Below the pieces are notes generated by a model. That model was not told the DNA's origin. It saw only the letters and a program-made list of their open reading frames with translations, and made no database searches. Of a stretch of DNA of 64,000 nucleotides, positions 1-7,581 are shown piece by piece. How positions within the stretch are numbered: position 1 is the first letter of the stretch; each line of letters starts with the position of its first letter. Origin of the DNA: Betaproteobacteria bacterium (GTDB lineage Bacteria; Pseudomonadota; Gammaproteobacteria; Burkholderiales; SG8-39); the NCBI GenBank assembly GCA_004297625.1, contig SCTY01000068.1, positions 415,335 to 479,334 on the forward strand, in the 5' to 3' direction. The position numbers and the translations under genes are program-made.

Positions 1-1
1 C

Positions 2-1195
2 CACGCGCACAACGCTCCGGCCGCGCGCGGCCGTGCGGGGCAGCGCCTTGCGCTGAACCTCGCCGGGCTGCACGCCGATGCGCGCATCGCCCGCGGCGAC
101 TGGATCGTGGCCGGGGAAGTTCCTCCGGCGGTGACGCGCCTCGACGTTCGCTTGAATGCAATAGAGTCTTTAAAGCATTGGTCTCCCGTGCACGTTCACC
201 TCGGGGCCGCTGACGTTATCGGCCGCGTCGCGATCCTCGACGCCAAGGAAATCGCCCCGGGGAAAAGCGCGCTCGCGCAGCTCGTGCTCGAAAAGCCGAT
301 CGGCGCGGTGCGCGGCGACCGCTTCATCGTGCGCGACCAGTCCGCGCGCAGCACGCTCGGCGGCGGCGCGGTCATCGACGTGTTCCCGCCGGCGCGCGGG
401 CGCGCCAAGCCCGAGCGCCTCGCTTATCTCGCCGCGATGGAGATCGGCGACGACGCGCGCGCGCTGGAAGCGCTGCTCGCGCAAAGTCCCACGGGTCTCG
501 ACCTCGCGCGCTTTGCTGCCAACCGCAACCTGCCGGCGATGTCGGGCTGGCGCTTCTCGGAGACCCACCGGCGCGCGCTGCGCGACAAGGCGCTTGCCAA
601 CATCGCTGCCTGGCATGCGCGCTCGCCCGATACGGTAGGGCCGCCGGAAGACCGCATCCTGGAGGGCGTGCGCCTGCCGCGCGAGGTCGTCGTCGCGCTG
701 GCGCAGGAGCTTGCCGCCGAAGGCGCGATCGTGCGCGAGGCGCTCGGCGTGCGCCTGCCTTCGCACCGCGTGGAGCTGAGCGCATCCGACATGGCGCTAT
801 GGCAGAAAGCAAAGCCCGCGCTGGAAGAAGCGGGGACGCGCCCGCCTCCGCTCGGCGACCTTGCCCTCCAACTAAGTATTGACCCTAAGAGGCTCGAGGC
901 CGTTCTATCGCGCGCGGCGCGCCAGGGCATGGTGGTGCGCGTGTCGAAGAACCGCTTCTTTCTGCCGCAGATGCTGCGGCAGCTGGAAGACATCGCGCGC
1001 GCGGAAGTCGCATCGGGCAGCCCGCTCACCGCCGCCGCTTTCCGCGACCGCTCGGGCATCGGGCGCAACCTGACCATCGAGGTGCTCGAATACTTCGATC
1101 GGATAAAATTCACCCGCCGCGTCGGCGACGTAAGAGTAATTCGGGGTCAGAGCCCTAATTACGGCGACGCGAAGCTGAAGGAATTAGGGCTCTGA
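2..1195 (+). CDS. selB: Selenocysteine-specific translation elongation factor SelB (3' part, 5' end outside window)
   Basis: The frame is open from the first bases of the window, so the GTPase domain lies upstream and only the later beta-barrel domain and the C-terminal winged-helix repeats are seen. In the family, SelB delivers Sec-tRNA(Sec) to the ribosome at UGA codons and its winged helices bind the SECIS hairpin of the mRNA. Supporting features are the beta-barrel segment ending in FIVRDQSARSTLGGGAVID and the C-terminal winged helix with FDRIKFTRRVGDVRVI. tRNA-Sec follows 10 bases downstream, which fixes the identity. Oddity: roughly the last 17 codons, including the stop, lie within a dispersed inverted repeat (1138-1204), so the tail after GDVRVI is probably acquired sequence. 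Confidence 0.93.
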   Translation, partial: HAHNAPAARGRAGQRLALNLAGLHADARIARGDWIVAGEVPPAVTRLDVRLNAIESLKHWSPVHVHLGAADVIGRVAILDAKEIAPGKSALAQLVLEKPIGAVRGDRFIVRDQSARSTLGGGAVIDVFPPARGRAKPERLAYLAAMEIGDDARALEALLAQSPTGLDLARFAANRNLPAMSGWRFSETHRRALRDKALANIAAWHARSPDTVGPPEDRILEGVRLPREVVVALAQELAAEGAIVREALGVRLPSHRVELSASDMALWQKAKPALEEAGTRPPPLGDLALQLSIDPKRLEAVLSRAARQGMVVRVSKNRFFLPQMLRQLEDIARAEVASGSPLTAAAFRDRSGIGRNLTIEVLEYFDRIKFTRRVGDVRVIRGQSPNYGDAKLKELGL

Positions 1196-1204
1196 CCCCG
1201 AATT
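1138..1204. repeat. REP-like inverted repeat inside the selB 3' end
   Basis: A perfect 23-bp inverted repeat has arms at 1138-1160 and 1182-1204 (core GGGTCAGAGCCCTAATT) around a 21-base spacer. It supplies the end of the selB frame and its TGA stop, and ends one base before tRNA-Sec. It could act as a hairpin after selB, but its form (long perfect arms, gene-boundary position) matches short REP/MITE-like elements mobilised by IS200-like (RAYT) transposases. That link is inference; no transposase is in the window. Confidence 0.75.
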
Positions 1205-1205
1205 C

Positions 1206-1301
1206 GGAAGAGACTCGCACCCCGGTGGGGCGCACGGACTTCAAATCCGGTGAGGGGCGTCAGACGTCCCTGGTGGGTTCGACTCCCACTCTTTTCCGCC
1301 A
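1206..1301 (+). tRNA. selC: tRNA-Sec (anticodon TCA)
   Basis: The 96-base sequence folds as a selenocysteine tRNA. The 8-bp acceptor stem pairs GGAAGAGA with TCTTTTCC, followed by G and an encoded CCA. There is a long variable arm (GGGGCGTCAGACGTCCC region), a GGTTCGACTCC T-loop, and anticodon TCA at 1241-1243 that reads UGA. It lies directly after selB, the usual selAB-C type linkage, and shows that this genome decodes UGA as selenocysteine. Confidence 0.97.
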
Positions 1302-1304
1302 CGC

Positions 1305-2657
1305 CTAGCGCTCGCGCGCTGCCTCGTGGAAGGCCTTCCTCACCGGCGAGAGCAGGTACTCGAGCACGCTGCGCGTGCCGAGATTGATCTCGGCGGCGAC
1401 CTGCATGCCGGGAGCGAGCGCGTAGCGCTCGCCGTCGGCGTCGAGGTGCTGGCTCTTCAACTCGACGATCGCGCGGTAGGCAAGCGGGCCCATGGGCCGG
1501 TCGCGTCCGGTGAGCGCGTCGGAGCGCGTATTGGGCGACGGCGCCTCGGTCGCATCGGCGCTCACTTTGCGCACCGAGCCTTCGACCATCCCGTACTTCG
1601 TGAACTGGAAAGCCGCGAGCTTGACCTTCACCGGCTGGCCCTCGCGCACGAAGCCCACGTCCTGATTCGAGACCCAGACCTCCGCGAGAAGCTGCTCCCC
1701 GCGCGGCACGAGCGTCATGAGAATGGTCCCGGGCATTGCTACGGTGCCGATGGTATGCGTGGCCAGGTCCTTCACCGTGCCGGCCTCCGGCGCGCGCAGC
1801 TCGAGCAGCTCCTGCCGGTGTGCCTGCTTGGCGAGCTCCTGGCGCGCCTTCTCGTACTGCGCGGCCGTTTCGACGCGCTCGGTCTGGAGCTGGCGCCGGT
1901 AGTCGGCGCTTATCTGGGCGATCTTCTTCTCCGACTGGTCGATAAGCGCCTGGTTGCTGCGGATGATGAATTCCTGCGCGCGCAGGTCCTGCTCTTTCTC
2001 GATGCGCTCGCGGCGCTTGTCCGTGTACATGATGCGCCCGGCGAAGCCGTCGCGAGTCAGCTTCTCGAACGCCTTTTCCTGCTCGACGTAGTGAGGCAGC
2101 ACCTGCTCGAGCTTGGTCTTCGTTTCGAGCGCCGCCGCGAGGTCCTGCCGTGCCTTGTCGAGCAGGCTGCGCTCCTGCGCCAGCGCATTCTCGTACGCGC
2201 GCACGTTCGCCGCGTACTGGGCCGCCAGCTGCGCCGCGAGCTCGGGCGGATCGTCGTTTTGCGTGGAAAACTTCTTTCCAAGAAGCTGCGCGTCGATGCG
2301 CCGCAGCGCCAGGCGCTTGTTGTCGTGCTCGGCCTGGACCGCCTTCACGTCCGCCGCGGTGAGCACGGGATCCATGCGGATCAGGATCTGGCCGGGAGTC
2401 ACCTGCTCGCCTTCCTGCACCAGGATCTCGCGCACGATCCCCTGCTCGGCCGGCTGGACGATCTTGAGATAGCCCGAAGGCACGAGCTTGCCGTCGGCGA
2501 CCGCGACGATGTCCAGGGGGCCAAACGCAGCCCACAGGAGCACGCACGCGAGAAGCGCGATCAGCGTGCGCAGCAACCACCCGCCCAGCGGCGCCGGCGG
2601 CGTCTCCTGGATGCGCAGCAGCGGCGGCGAGAAATCGGCCGGCCCGGCCAGCTTCAT
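1305..2657 (-). CDS. HlyD-family periplasmic adaptor of a type I secretion system
   Basis: This 450-residue membrane-fusion protein bridges an inner-membrane ABC exporter and an outer-membrane channel. It has a short cytoplasmic N-terminus, one membrane segment at about residues 28-46 (WLLRTLIALLACVLLWAAF), half a lipoyl/barrel-sandwich motif at about 60-95 (IVQPAEQGIVREILVQEGE), a long alpha-helical hairpin at about 105-290, and the second barrel half (LRAPEAGTVKDLATHTIG) before a C-terminal beta domain ending in LGTRSVLEYLLSPV, typical of HlyD/PrtE adaptors. Its start overlaps the stop of the upstream small gene (ATGA), and the ABC exporter lies just beyond. No TolC-like gene or obvious secreted substrate is in view. 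Confidence 0.9.
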   Translation of the reverse strand: MKLAGPADFSPPLLRIQETPPAPLGGWLLRTLIALLACVLLWAAFGPLDIVAVADGKLVPSGYLKIVQPAEQGIVREILVQEGEQVTPGQILIRMDPVLTAADVKAVQAEHDNKRLALRRIDAQLLGKKFSTQNDDPPELAAQLAAQYAANVRAYENALAQERSLLDKARQDLAAALETKTKLEQVLPHYVEQEKAFEKLTRDGFAGRIMYTDKRRERIEKEQDLRAQEFIIRSNQALIDQSEKKIAQISADYRRQLQTERVETAAQYEKARQELAKQAHRQELLELRAPEAGTVKDLATHTIGTVAMPGTILMTLVPRGEQLLAEVWVSNQDVGFVREGQPVKVKLAAFQFTKYGMVEGSVRKVSADATEAPSPNTRSDALTGRDRPMGPLAYRAIVELKSQHLDADGERYALAPGMQVAAEINLGTRSVLEYLLSPVRKAFHEAARER

Positions 2658-2986
2658 TGCGCGGTTTCCCGCTTGGCGACCGCCTGCAGCACCCCTCCGA
2701 TCTGCCGGTGCAGCGCGCCGAGCGCCTCGTAGCTCACAGCGATGCGCGCCGCGAGCCTGCCGTTCACGCGCTCGGGAACCTTCTTGCCCGCGCGCGCCAT
2801 GCGCTGCAGCGCGCCCATCGCGCCCGGGTCGAGAAAGCCGAAGTCGAGCAGCGCGACCCCTGCGGTCGGCTGCACCATCGTGACGTTCGCGAGAACCGGC
2901 TGATCCGAACCGTTGGCGGGCAGCAGCTGCAGATTGACCGATTGCGTCGTGCTCTCGCCTGCTTCCGAAGTCGTTTCCATTGCCAT
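2654..2986 (-). CDS. Small protein of the type I secretion operon, DUF3467-like
   Basis: A 110-residue protein without signal peptide or membrane segment lies between the ABC exporter and the HlyD adaptor and is coupled to the latter by an ATGA overlap. The segment NVTMVQPTAGVALLDFGFLDP followed by a basic stretch and VNGRLAARIAVSYEALGALH recalls DUF3467-type small proteins (an LDFG strand, then a conserved arginine-initiated strand and helix). That assignment is by eye and tentative. Its place between two structural exporter genes suggests an accessory role in export or substrate recognition, but no function is established. Confidence 0.6.
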   Translation of the reverse strand: MAMETTSEAGESTTQSVNLQLLPANGSDQPVLANVTMVQPTAGVALLDFGFLDPGAMGALQRMARAGKKVPERVNGRLAARIAVSYEALGALHRQIGGVLQAVAKRETAQ

Positions 2987-3015
2987 ATATGTGCCCCTCT
3001 AGTTCCGCTTTGCCA

Positions 3016-4914
3016 TCACGTGGGACCTTCTTCCACTACGCGCATCTTTATTGCCTTCTCCGCCGCGAGTGTCAAGACTTCGTCCACCGCCAAACCGCGC
3101 GGCACCTGGTGTGCGATGAAGAGCATGGTGACCTTGCCCTTGAGCTGGTTCACGGTGCGGGCGAATTGCTCGGCGGTCTGCTGATCGAGGTTGCTGGTCG
3201 CCTCGTCAAAGATTAGGATGCGCGGGCGCTTGAGGACTGCGCGCGCGATGGCGAGGCGCTGCTTCTGCCCTCCCGAGAGTCCGACGCCGTGCTCGCCGAT
3301 CTCGGTGTTGTAGCCCTTCGGCATCTTTTCGATGAAGTCATGGATCTCCGCGATCTTGCAGGCCTGCACGACATGGTCGAAGGTGGCGTTGGGGTTGGCG
3401 GCAATGAGGTTCTCGTAGATCGAGCCGGAGAAGAGGAAGGTATCCTGCGGCACGACGCCGAAGTACTGGCGAAGCTCGTTCGCCGAGAGATGGCGGATGT
3501 CGCGGCCGTCGATCGTGATGCTGCCCTCGGTCGGCTGGTAAAAGCCGAGCATGAGCTTCGCGAGCGTGCTCTTGCCGGAGCCGGAGGGACCGGTTAGGAC
3601 GGAGAGCTTGCCGGGTTTCAGGGCGAGCTTCAGATCCCTGTACAGGAAGGCGTGCTCGGGCGAGTAGCGGAAGGAAAGCTCCGAGACCCGGATCTCGCCT
3701 TTGCCTTCGGCGGTGCGGGACGGTGTGAGGGCATAAGGCTCGGCGGGCGCGTCCATGATGTCACCGAGCCGCTTCACCGCGATCGACGCCTGCTGGAACT
3801 CCTGCCAGAGGCCTGCGAGGCGCAGCATCGGCTGCGACATGCGGCTCGCGAACATCTGGAAGGCGACCAGCATGCCGATGGTGAAGCCGTCGTTGCGCAT
3901 CACGAGGAGGGCACCGACGCAGAGCAGCGCGATGGTCATTGCCTGCTCAAGCGCGTTGGCAACGACATTGTAGGTGTTGGAGAGCTGGCGCGTGGCGAAG
4001 CCGGCGGCGAGGTACTCGGCGAGCAGGCCGTCATACCGTGATTCCAGCCTCGGCTCCATCTGCAGGGACTTCACCGTTTCCATGCCGGCAACGTACTCGG
4101 TAAGGAACGCCTGGTTGCGCGCGCCTAGCAGAAATTGGCGGTTGATGCGCGCGCGCAGCACCGGCACGATCAAAACGCTTATCAGAGAAATCACGAGCAG
4201 GATGCCGAGCGCTATAAGGGTGAGCTGCCAGCTGTAGGCGAACATCACCGCGACGAAAACGAGAAGGAACGGAAAATCGAGGATCAGCGACACCGCGGCC
4301 CCGGCCGTGAATTCGCGGATGGTCTCAATGGCATGTACGCGCGCGACGAGCGTGCCGGTCGGGCGGTACTCGAAGTAAGGCAGATGCAGCTGCAGCAGGT
4401 GACGGAACACCTGGCTGCCGAGCACCGCGTCGACGCGGTTGCCGGTGTGCAGCACCAGGTACTGGCGCAGCCAGCTCATGGCGGCGTTGAAGAGCAGGAA
4501 CATCGCGAGGCCGACGGCGATGACGGTGAGGGTGCTCTGCGTCTGGTGCACCACCACCTTGTCGATAATGACCTGCGTGAAAAGCGGAGTTGCGAGCGCG
4601 ATCAACTGGATGAAGAGCGAGGCAAGCAGCACGTCGCGCCAGATGCGCCGATGGCGGATCAGCTCGTTCCAGAACCAGCGGAAGCCGAACTTGCCGGCGG
4701 CCGGCGCACCGTCTTCGCGCAGCGGCTCGGCTTTCTCGTGCCGTATGAAGAGCGCCTGCCGCTCGAAACGCTCCGCTACGTCGGCCGTGGCGCAGGTATG
4801 CGGCGTCTGGCTGCCGACTTCGAAGTAAAGCAGCCGCTCGCCATCGGACCGGATGACTAGAGCGGGACCCTTGTCCTTCAGAAAGGCGATGCAGGGAAAA
4901 CTGGGGGCCGCCAT
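3016..4914 (-). CDS. Type I secretion ABC exporter (HlyB/LapB type)
   Basis: A fused permease-ATPase that powers export of an unfolded protein. From the ATG at 4914 it has the end of a C39-peptidase-like domain (to about residue 60), six membrane segments (about 92-360), and a nucleotide-binding domain with Walker A GPSGSGKST (442-450), signature LSGGQ (546-550), Walker B ILIFDEA (566-572) and H-loop His602. The same frame stays open upstream to about 5151 and encodes family-like sequence (ALSGEQFVWLVG, INRLPFDPALLVQRFP), the rest of the C39-like domain, yet has no ATG, GTG or TTG. The true start is therefore a rare codon or hidden by a frameshift near the G-run at 5097-5108. The domain lacks a catalytic cysteine motif, as in HlyB-type exporters. 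Confidence 0.9.
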   Translation of the reverse strand: MAAPSFPCIAFLKDKGPALVIRSDGERLLYFEVGSQTPHTCATADVAERFERQALFIRHEKAEPLREDGAPAAGKFGFRWFWNELIRHRRIWRDVLLASLFIQLIALATPLFTQVIIDKVVVHQTQSTLTVIAVGLAMFLLFNAAMSWLRQYLVLHTGNRVDAVLGSQVFRHLLQLHLPYFEYRPTGTLVARVHAIETIREFTAGAAVSLILDFPFLLVFVAVMFAYSWQLTLIALGILLVISLISVLIVPVLRARINRQFLLGARNQAFLTEYVAGMETVKSLQMEPRLESRYDGLLAEYLAAGFATRQLSNTYNVVANALEQAMTIALLCVGALLVMRNDGFTIGMLVAFQMFASRMSQPMLRLAGLWQEFQQASIAVKRLGDIMDAPAEPYALTPSRTAEGKGEIRVSELSFRYSPEHAFLYRDLKLALKPGKLSVLTGPSGSGKSTLAKLMLGFYQPTEGSITIDGRDIRHLSANELRQYFGVVPQDTFLFSGSIYENLIAANPNATFDHVVQACKIAEIHDFIEKMPKGYNTEIGEHGVGLSGGQKQRLAIARAVLKRPRILIFDEATSNLDQQTAEQFARTVNQLKGKVTMLFIAHQVPRGLAVDEVLTLAAEKAIKMRVVEEGPT

Positions 4915-5170
4915 CGCGCCTTCGCTCGCGCGGAAAGCCAGCGACTTCAGCGCTTCAAGGAGCTGCCGTCCCGAGTGCGGTGCGGGGAAGCGCTGGACGA
5001 GAAGCGCGGGATCAAAAGGCAGGCGATTGATCTGGCATAGGCTGCCGACCAGCCATACGAATTGTTCCCCCGAAAGCGCCTTGTCCAGCCGCGGCCCTCC
5101 CCCGCGCGCATTCTGACGCCGCGTGAAAGGTAGGGAAATACACCGAAAGTTCTAGAACAGCTTTATCTTT

Positions 5171-5800
5171 TTATTCAGCGCGGATGCCCAGTCGCGCGAG
5201 CTCCACGATCGCTTCGGTGCGAGAGTTGACGCCGAGCGAGCGGTAGGCGGCGTGAGCGTGCTGCTTCACGGTGTTTTCCGCGATCGAGAGCTCCTGGGCA
5301 ATCTCCGCGTTGCTCCGGCCCTTGATGATGAGGCGCAGCACATCGGCCTGGCGGTCGGTGATACCGAAGTCGGAAAGCTTCGGCTCCTTCCTCGGCGCGA
5401 GCTGTCCATCCATTAGCTGCGGCGGAATGTACGTGCCGCCCTGCGCGATGAGCTGGAGCGCATTCGCAAGAACCTTCGGCGGCGAGGTTTTCGGCACATA
5501 GCCGACCGCGCCGGCGTCGAGCGCGGCGCGCACGCTACTGGGATCCTCGGTTGCGGAAATGATGGCGACGCGGACCGTCGGCAGGGTCTTGCGGAAGCGG
5601 ATCAGCGCGTCGAGGCCCGAGCAGCCGGGGAGCCCGAGATCGAGCAGCACGAGCTCGAGGTTCTTCAATTGCCGCGCGCGGGCGAGCCCGCCGGCAAGGT
5701 CGGACTCGGCATGGAATTGCGCTTGCGGCAGCACCGAGCGCACCACGGCGCCGAGCGTCTGGTGGATGATCGGGTGATCGTCGACGAGCAGCACGTCCAT
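5171..5800 (-). CDS. NarL/FixJ-family response regulator
   Basis: A 209-residue two-domain regulator. The receiver domain has the acidic pair D7-D8, phosphoacceptor D54 (VLLDLGLPG), the conserved T/S position at about 83 and K104 (YVPKTS). The C-terminal LuxR HTH (about 145-205) carries ITDRQADVLRLIIKGRSNAEIAQELSIAENTVKQH. It is the first gene of the minus-strand unit leading into the type I secretion genes and plausibly controls them. No cognate histidine kinase is in the window. A REP-like arm (5823-5844) sits 23 bases upstream of its ATG. Confidence 0.92.
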   Translation of the reverse strand: MDVLLVDDHPIIHQTLGAVVRSVLPQAQFHAESDLAGGLARARQLKNLELVLLDLGLPGCSGLDALIRFRKTLPTVRVAIISATEDPSSVRAALDAGAVGYVPKTSPPKVLANALQLIAQGGTYIPPQLMDGQLAPRKEPKLSDFGITDRQADVLRLIIKGRSNAEIAQELSIAENTVKQHAHAAYRSLGVNSRTEAIVELARLGIRAE

Positions 5801-5822
5801 GGGCAGGAAAATCCTACCCCGT

Positions 5823-5844
5823 AAACGTGGTCCGTCCCTGATTT
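5823..5844. repeat. Single REP-like arm (GTGGTCCGTCCCTGATTT type)
   Basis: Positions 5823-5844 carry the dispersed element core ACGTGGTCCGTCCCTGATTT, which recurs at 57412-57437 and, with one base changed, at 14751-14838 and 33867-33892. Here only one arm is present, between the response-regulator start and the thioesterase stop. Confidence 0.7.
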
Positions 5845-5865
5845 CTCTTGATTTCTGACGTTATT

Positions 5866-6360
5866 TCAAGCGAATGAGGCGTGATGGAGTGCCGCATTCG
5901 GGGCGGGCGCCGCTGCGACGAGCACCGCAACGACTTCGGCTTCCGCGCACAGCAGGCCGCGCGAGTGGACCGAGCACTTGATGATCGACTTGCGCCCGGT
6001 GAACTGCACCTCGCGCGCACGCAGCTCGACTGCCTGCTCGATCGGCACGGGCTTGCGGTAGTCGATGCGTAGCGCAGCGGTAACGAATTGATATTCGAGG
6101 CCGCCGTTCATCTCGCGTCCGGCGCGCCGATAGGCGTGCGCCGCCGCGGTCCAGATGCAATGGCAGTCCACCACCGAGGCGATCAAGCCTCCGTACAGGA
6201 TTCCCGGATGTCCGATGTGCTCGGCCTTCGGACGCCAAACGCAGACGACTTCATCGCCTGCCCAGAAGCTCTTGATTTGCAGCCCATGCGGGTTGAGCGT
6301 GCCGCAGCCGAAGCAATCGATCTCGATCTGGTCCTGCATTGCGGTTTGCATTGTTTTCAT
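5866..6360 (-). CDS. PaaI-type hotdog-fold thioesterase
   Basis: A 164-residue single hotdog domain of the acyl-CoA thioesterase type. The sequence HIGHPGILYGGLIASVVDCH corresponds to the strand and helix carrying the family's HGG/YGG-like motif and catalytic acid (D at the end of helix), and LRIDYRKPVPIEQAVELRA is the following strand pair. The unusual N-terminal CFGCGTLNPHGLQ (two Cys) is common in this subfamily. The start at 6360 is chosen because AAGGAGGAGG lies just upstream; an in-frame extension further upstream runs into the next intergenic region. The substrate is unknown. Confidence 0.85.
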   Translation of the reverse strand: MKTMQTAMQDQIEIDCFGCGTLNPHGLQIKSFWAGDEVVCVWRPKAEHIGHPGILYGGLIASVVDCHCIWTAAAHAYRRAGREMNGGLEYQFVTAALRIDYRKPVPIEQAVELRAREVQFTGRKSIIKCSVHSRGLLCAEAEVVAVLVAAAPAPNAALHHASFA

Positions 6361-6485
6361 CGCCTCCTCCTTGATCAATGAGAAGGCAGCGTGCCGGGAT
6401 CGCTTCGGAACGACGATCGGGCCCCGGTCCCAACAGGAGGCGGGAGAGTGCCTTGAGAGCGGGACCGTAGTCCCAGGCGAGGGAG

Positions 6486-7550
6486 TTACGCGCGGCCCAG
6501 GCCGGCGTCGCGCGCCTTCACGATCGCCTGGGCGCGTGTTTCGACCTGCAGCTTTTCGAACACCCGGGTGATGTGGTTGCGCACCGTCTTCTCCGAAACT
6601 TCGAGCCGGACCGCGATCTGGGCGTTGTCCAGCCCGCGCGCGATGAGCTCGAGCACTTGGGCCTCCCGCCCGCTCAGGCCGGCGAACGGATGCCCATCGG
6701 CGCGCGAACCACCCGGGGACAGGAACGCCCCCAGCTCGTCGAAGAACTGCTTCCACGCCGCTTCGTGGGGCAGGAGGATGTGATTGCGCCCGTCGAGCAG
6801 GGCGAAGCGCGACTCCGGGATCATTCCGGCGATCAGCCGCCCTTCCTCGAAAGGCACGCTGGCATCCCCCTTCGCGTGCAGCACGAGGGTCGGGCATTGG
6901 ACTTTAGGCGCCAGATCCATGACGTCGAGCTTGCCCACCGAGGAGAAGATTTTCGCGGCGCATCCGGCGGAAGTGCACATGCGCTCGAGCTCGTTGTAGC
7001 TTGCCGCCTGCTGCGGGCTGCTGTCCGGAATGAGCAGCGAAGTGAATACCTGGCGATACGCCGGATTTTCCTTTCCCCAACCGATGCCGGCGAGCTTGAC
7101 GAGCGTGCGCATCTCCTCGATCTGCGCCGGCGTGAGGTTGCGCTTCATCACGTGCCTGGCCCATCCGCCGAGGAGGACGAGGTGGCTCACGCGCCCGGGG
7201 TGGCGGGCCGCATAGGCGACTCCGATCGCCGCGCCCTGCGAGTGGGCGAACAACGCGAATCGCTCGACGTTCGCCGCGTCGACGACGGCTTCCAGGTCGC
7301 CGACCCAGGTGTCGAGCGACAGATCCTCGACCTCGTGATCCGAGAGCCCGCAGCCGCGCGGGTCATACCGCACCAGCGTGCGGCCGCGGCCAAGCTCGAG
7401 GAGAAACGGCCGCACCACCGGGCTGCGCCAGTCGTACTCCAGGTGCGTCAGGAAATTGGCGACCTTGACGAGCGGCGGCCCGTGGCCCGAGATCGCGTAG
7501 CCGAGATTGACGCCGCCCGCGCCCTTGCAGAACCGTATCTGTTGCTGCAC
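6486..7550 (-). CDS. Alpha/beta hydrolase fused to a C-terminal LuxR-type HTH
   Basis: A 354-residue fusion. Residues 1-280 are an alpha/beta hydrolase with nucleophile S104 (FAHSQGAA), acid D229 (LHAKGDASVP) and base H257 (GRNHIL). Residues about 288-350 are a LuxR/GerE HTH (LSGREAQVLELIARGLDNAQIAVRLEVSEKTVRNH). The layout suggests a transcription factor whose sensor is an enzyme-like pocket, either binding or hydrolysing its ligand. The full triad is present, so catalysis cannot be excluded. It lies 31 bases downstream of the reductive dehalogenase homologue on the same strand, so that gene is a candidate target. Confidence 0.88.
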   Translation of the reverse strand: MQQQIRFCKGAGGVNLGYAISGHGPPLVKVANFLTHLEYDWRSPVVRPFLLELGRGRTLVRYDPRGCGLSDHEVEDLSLDTWVGDLEAVVDAANVERFALFAHSQGAAIGVAYAARHPGRVSHLVLLGGWARHVMKRNLTPAQIEEMRTLVKLAGIGWGKENPAYRQVFTSLLIPDSSPQQAASYNELERMCTSAGCAAKIFSSVGKLDVMDLAPKVQCPTLVLHAKGDASVPFEEGRLIAGMIPESRFALLDGRNHILLPHEAAWKQFFDELGAFLSPGGSRADGHPFAGLSGREAQVLELIARGLDNAQIAVRLEVSEKTVRNHITRVFEKLQVETRAQAIVKARDAGLGRA

Positions 7551-7581
7551 CGGATAGCGGGCCTCCCCTCCCGCATCGCGT

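Noticed and set aside
1326..2732. 468-codon plus-strand open frame opposite the HlyD adaptor gene
   Set aside because: Antisense shadow; no recognisable domain and His/Arg/Leu-rich translation.
6461..6474. Short GGGAC/GTCCC hairpin as a terminator of the hydrolase-LuxR gene
   Set aside because: Only 5 pairs and no T run on either strand; not supportable.
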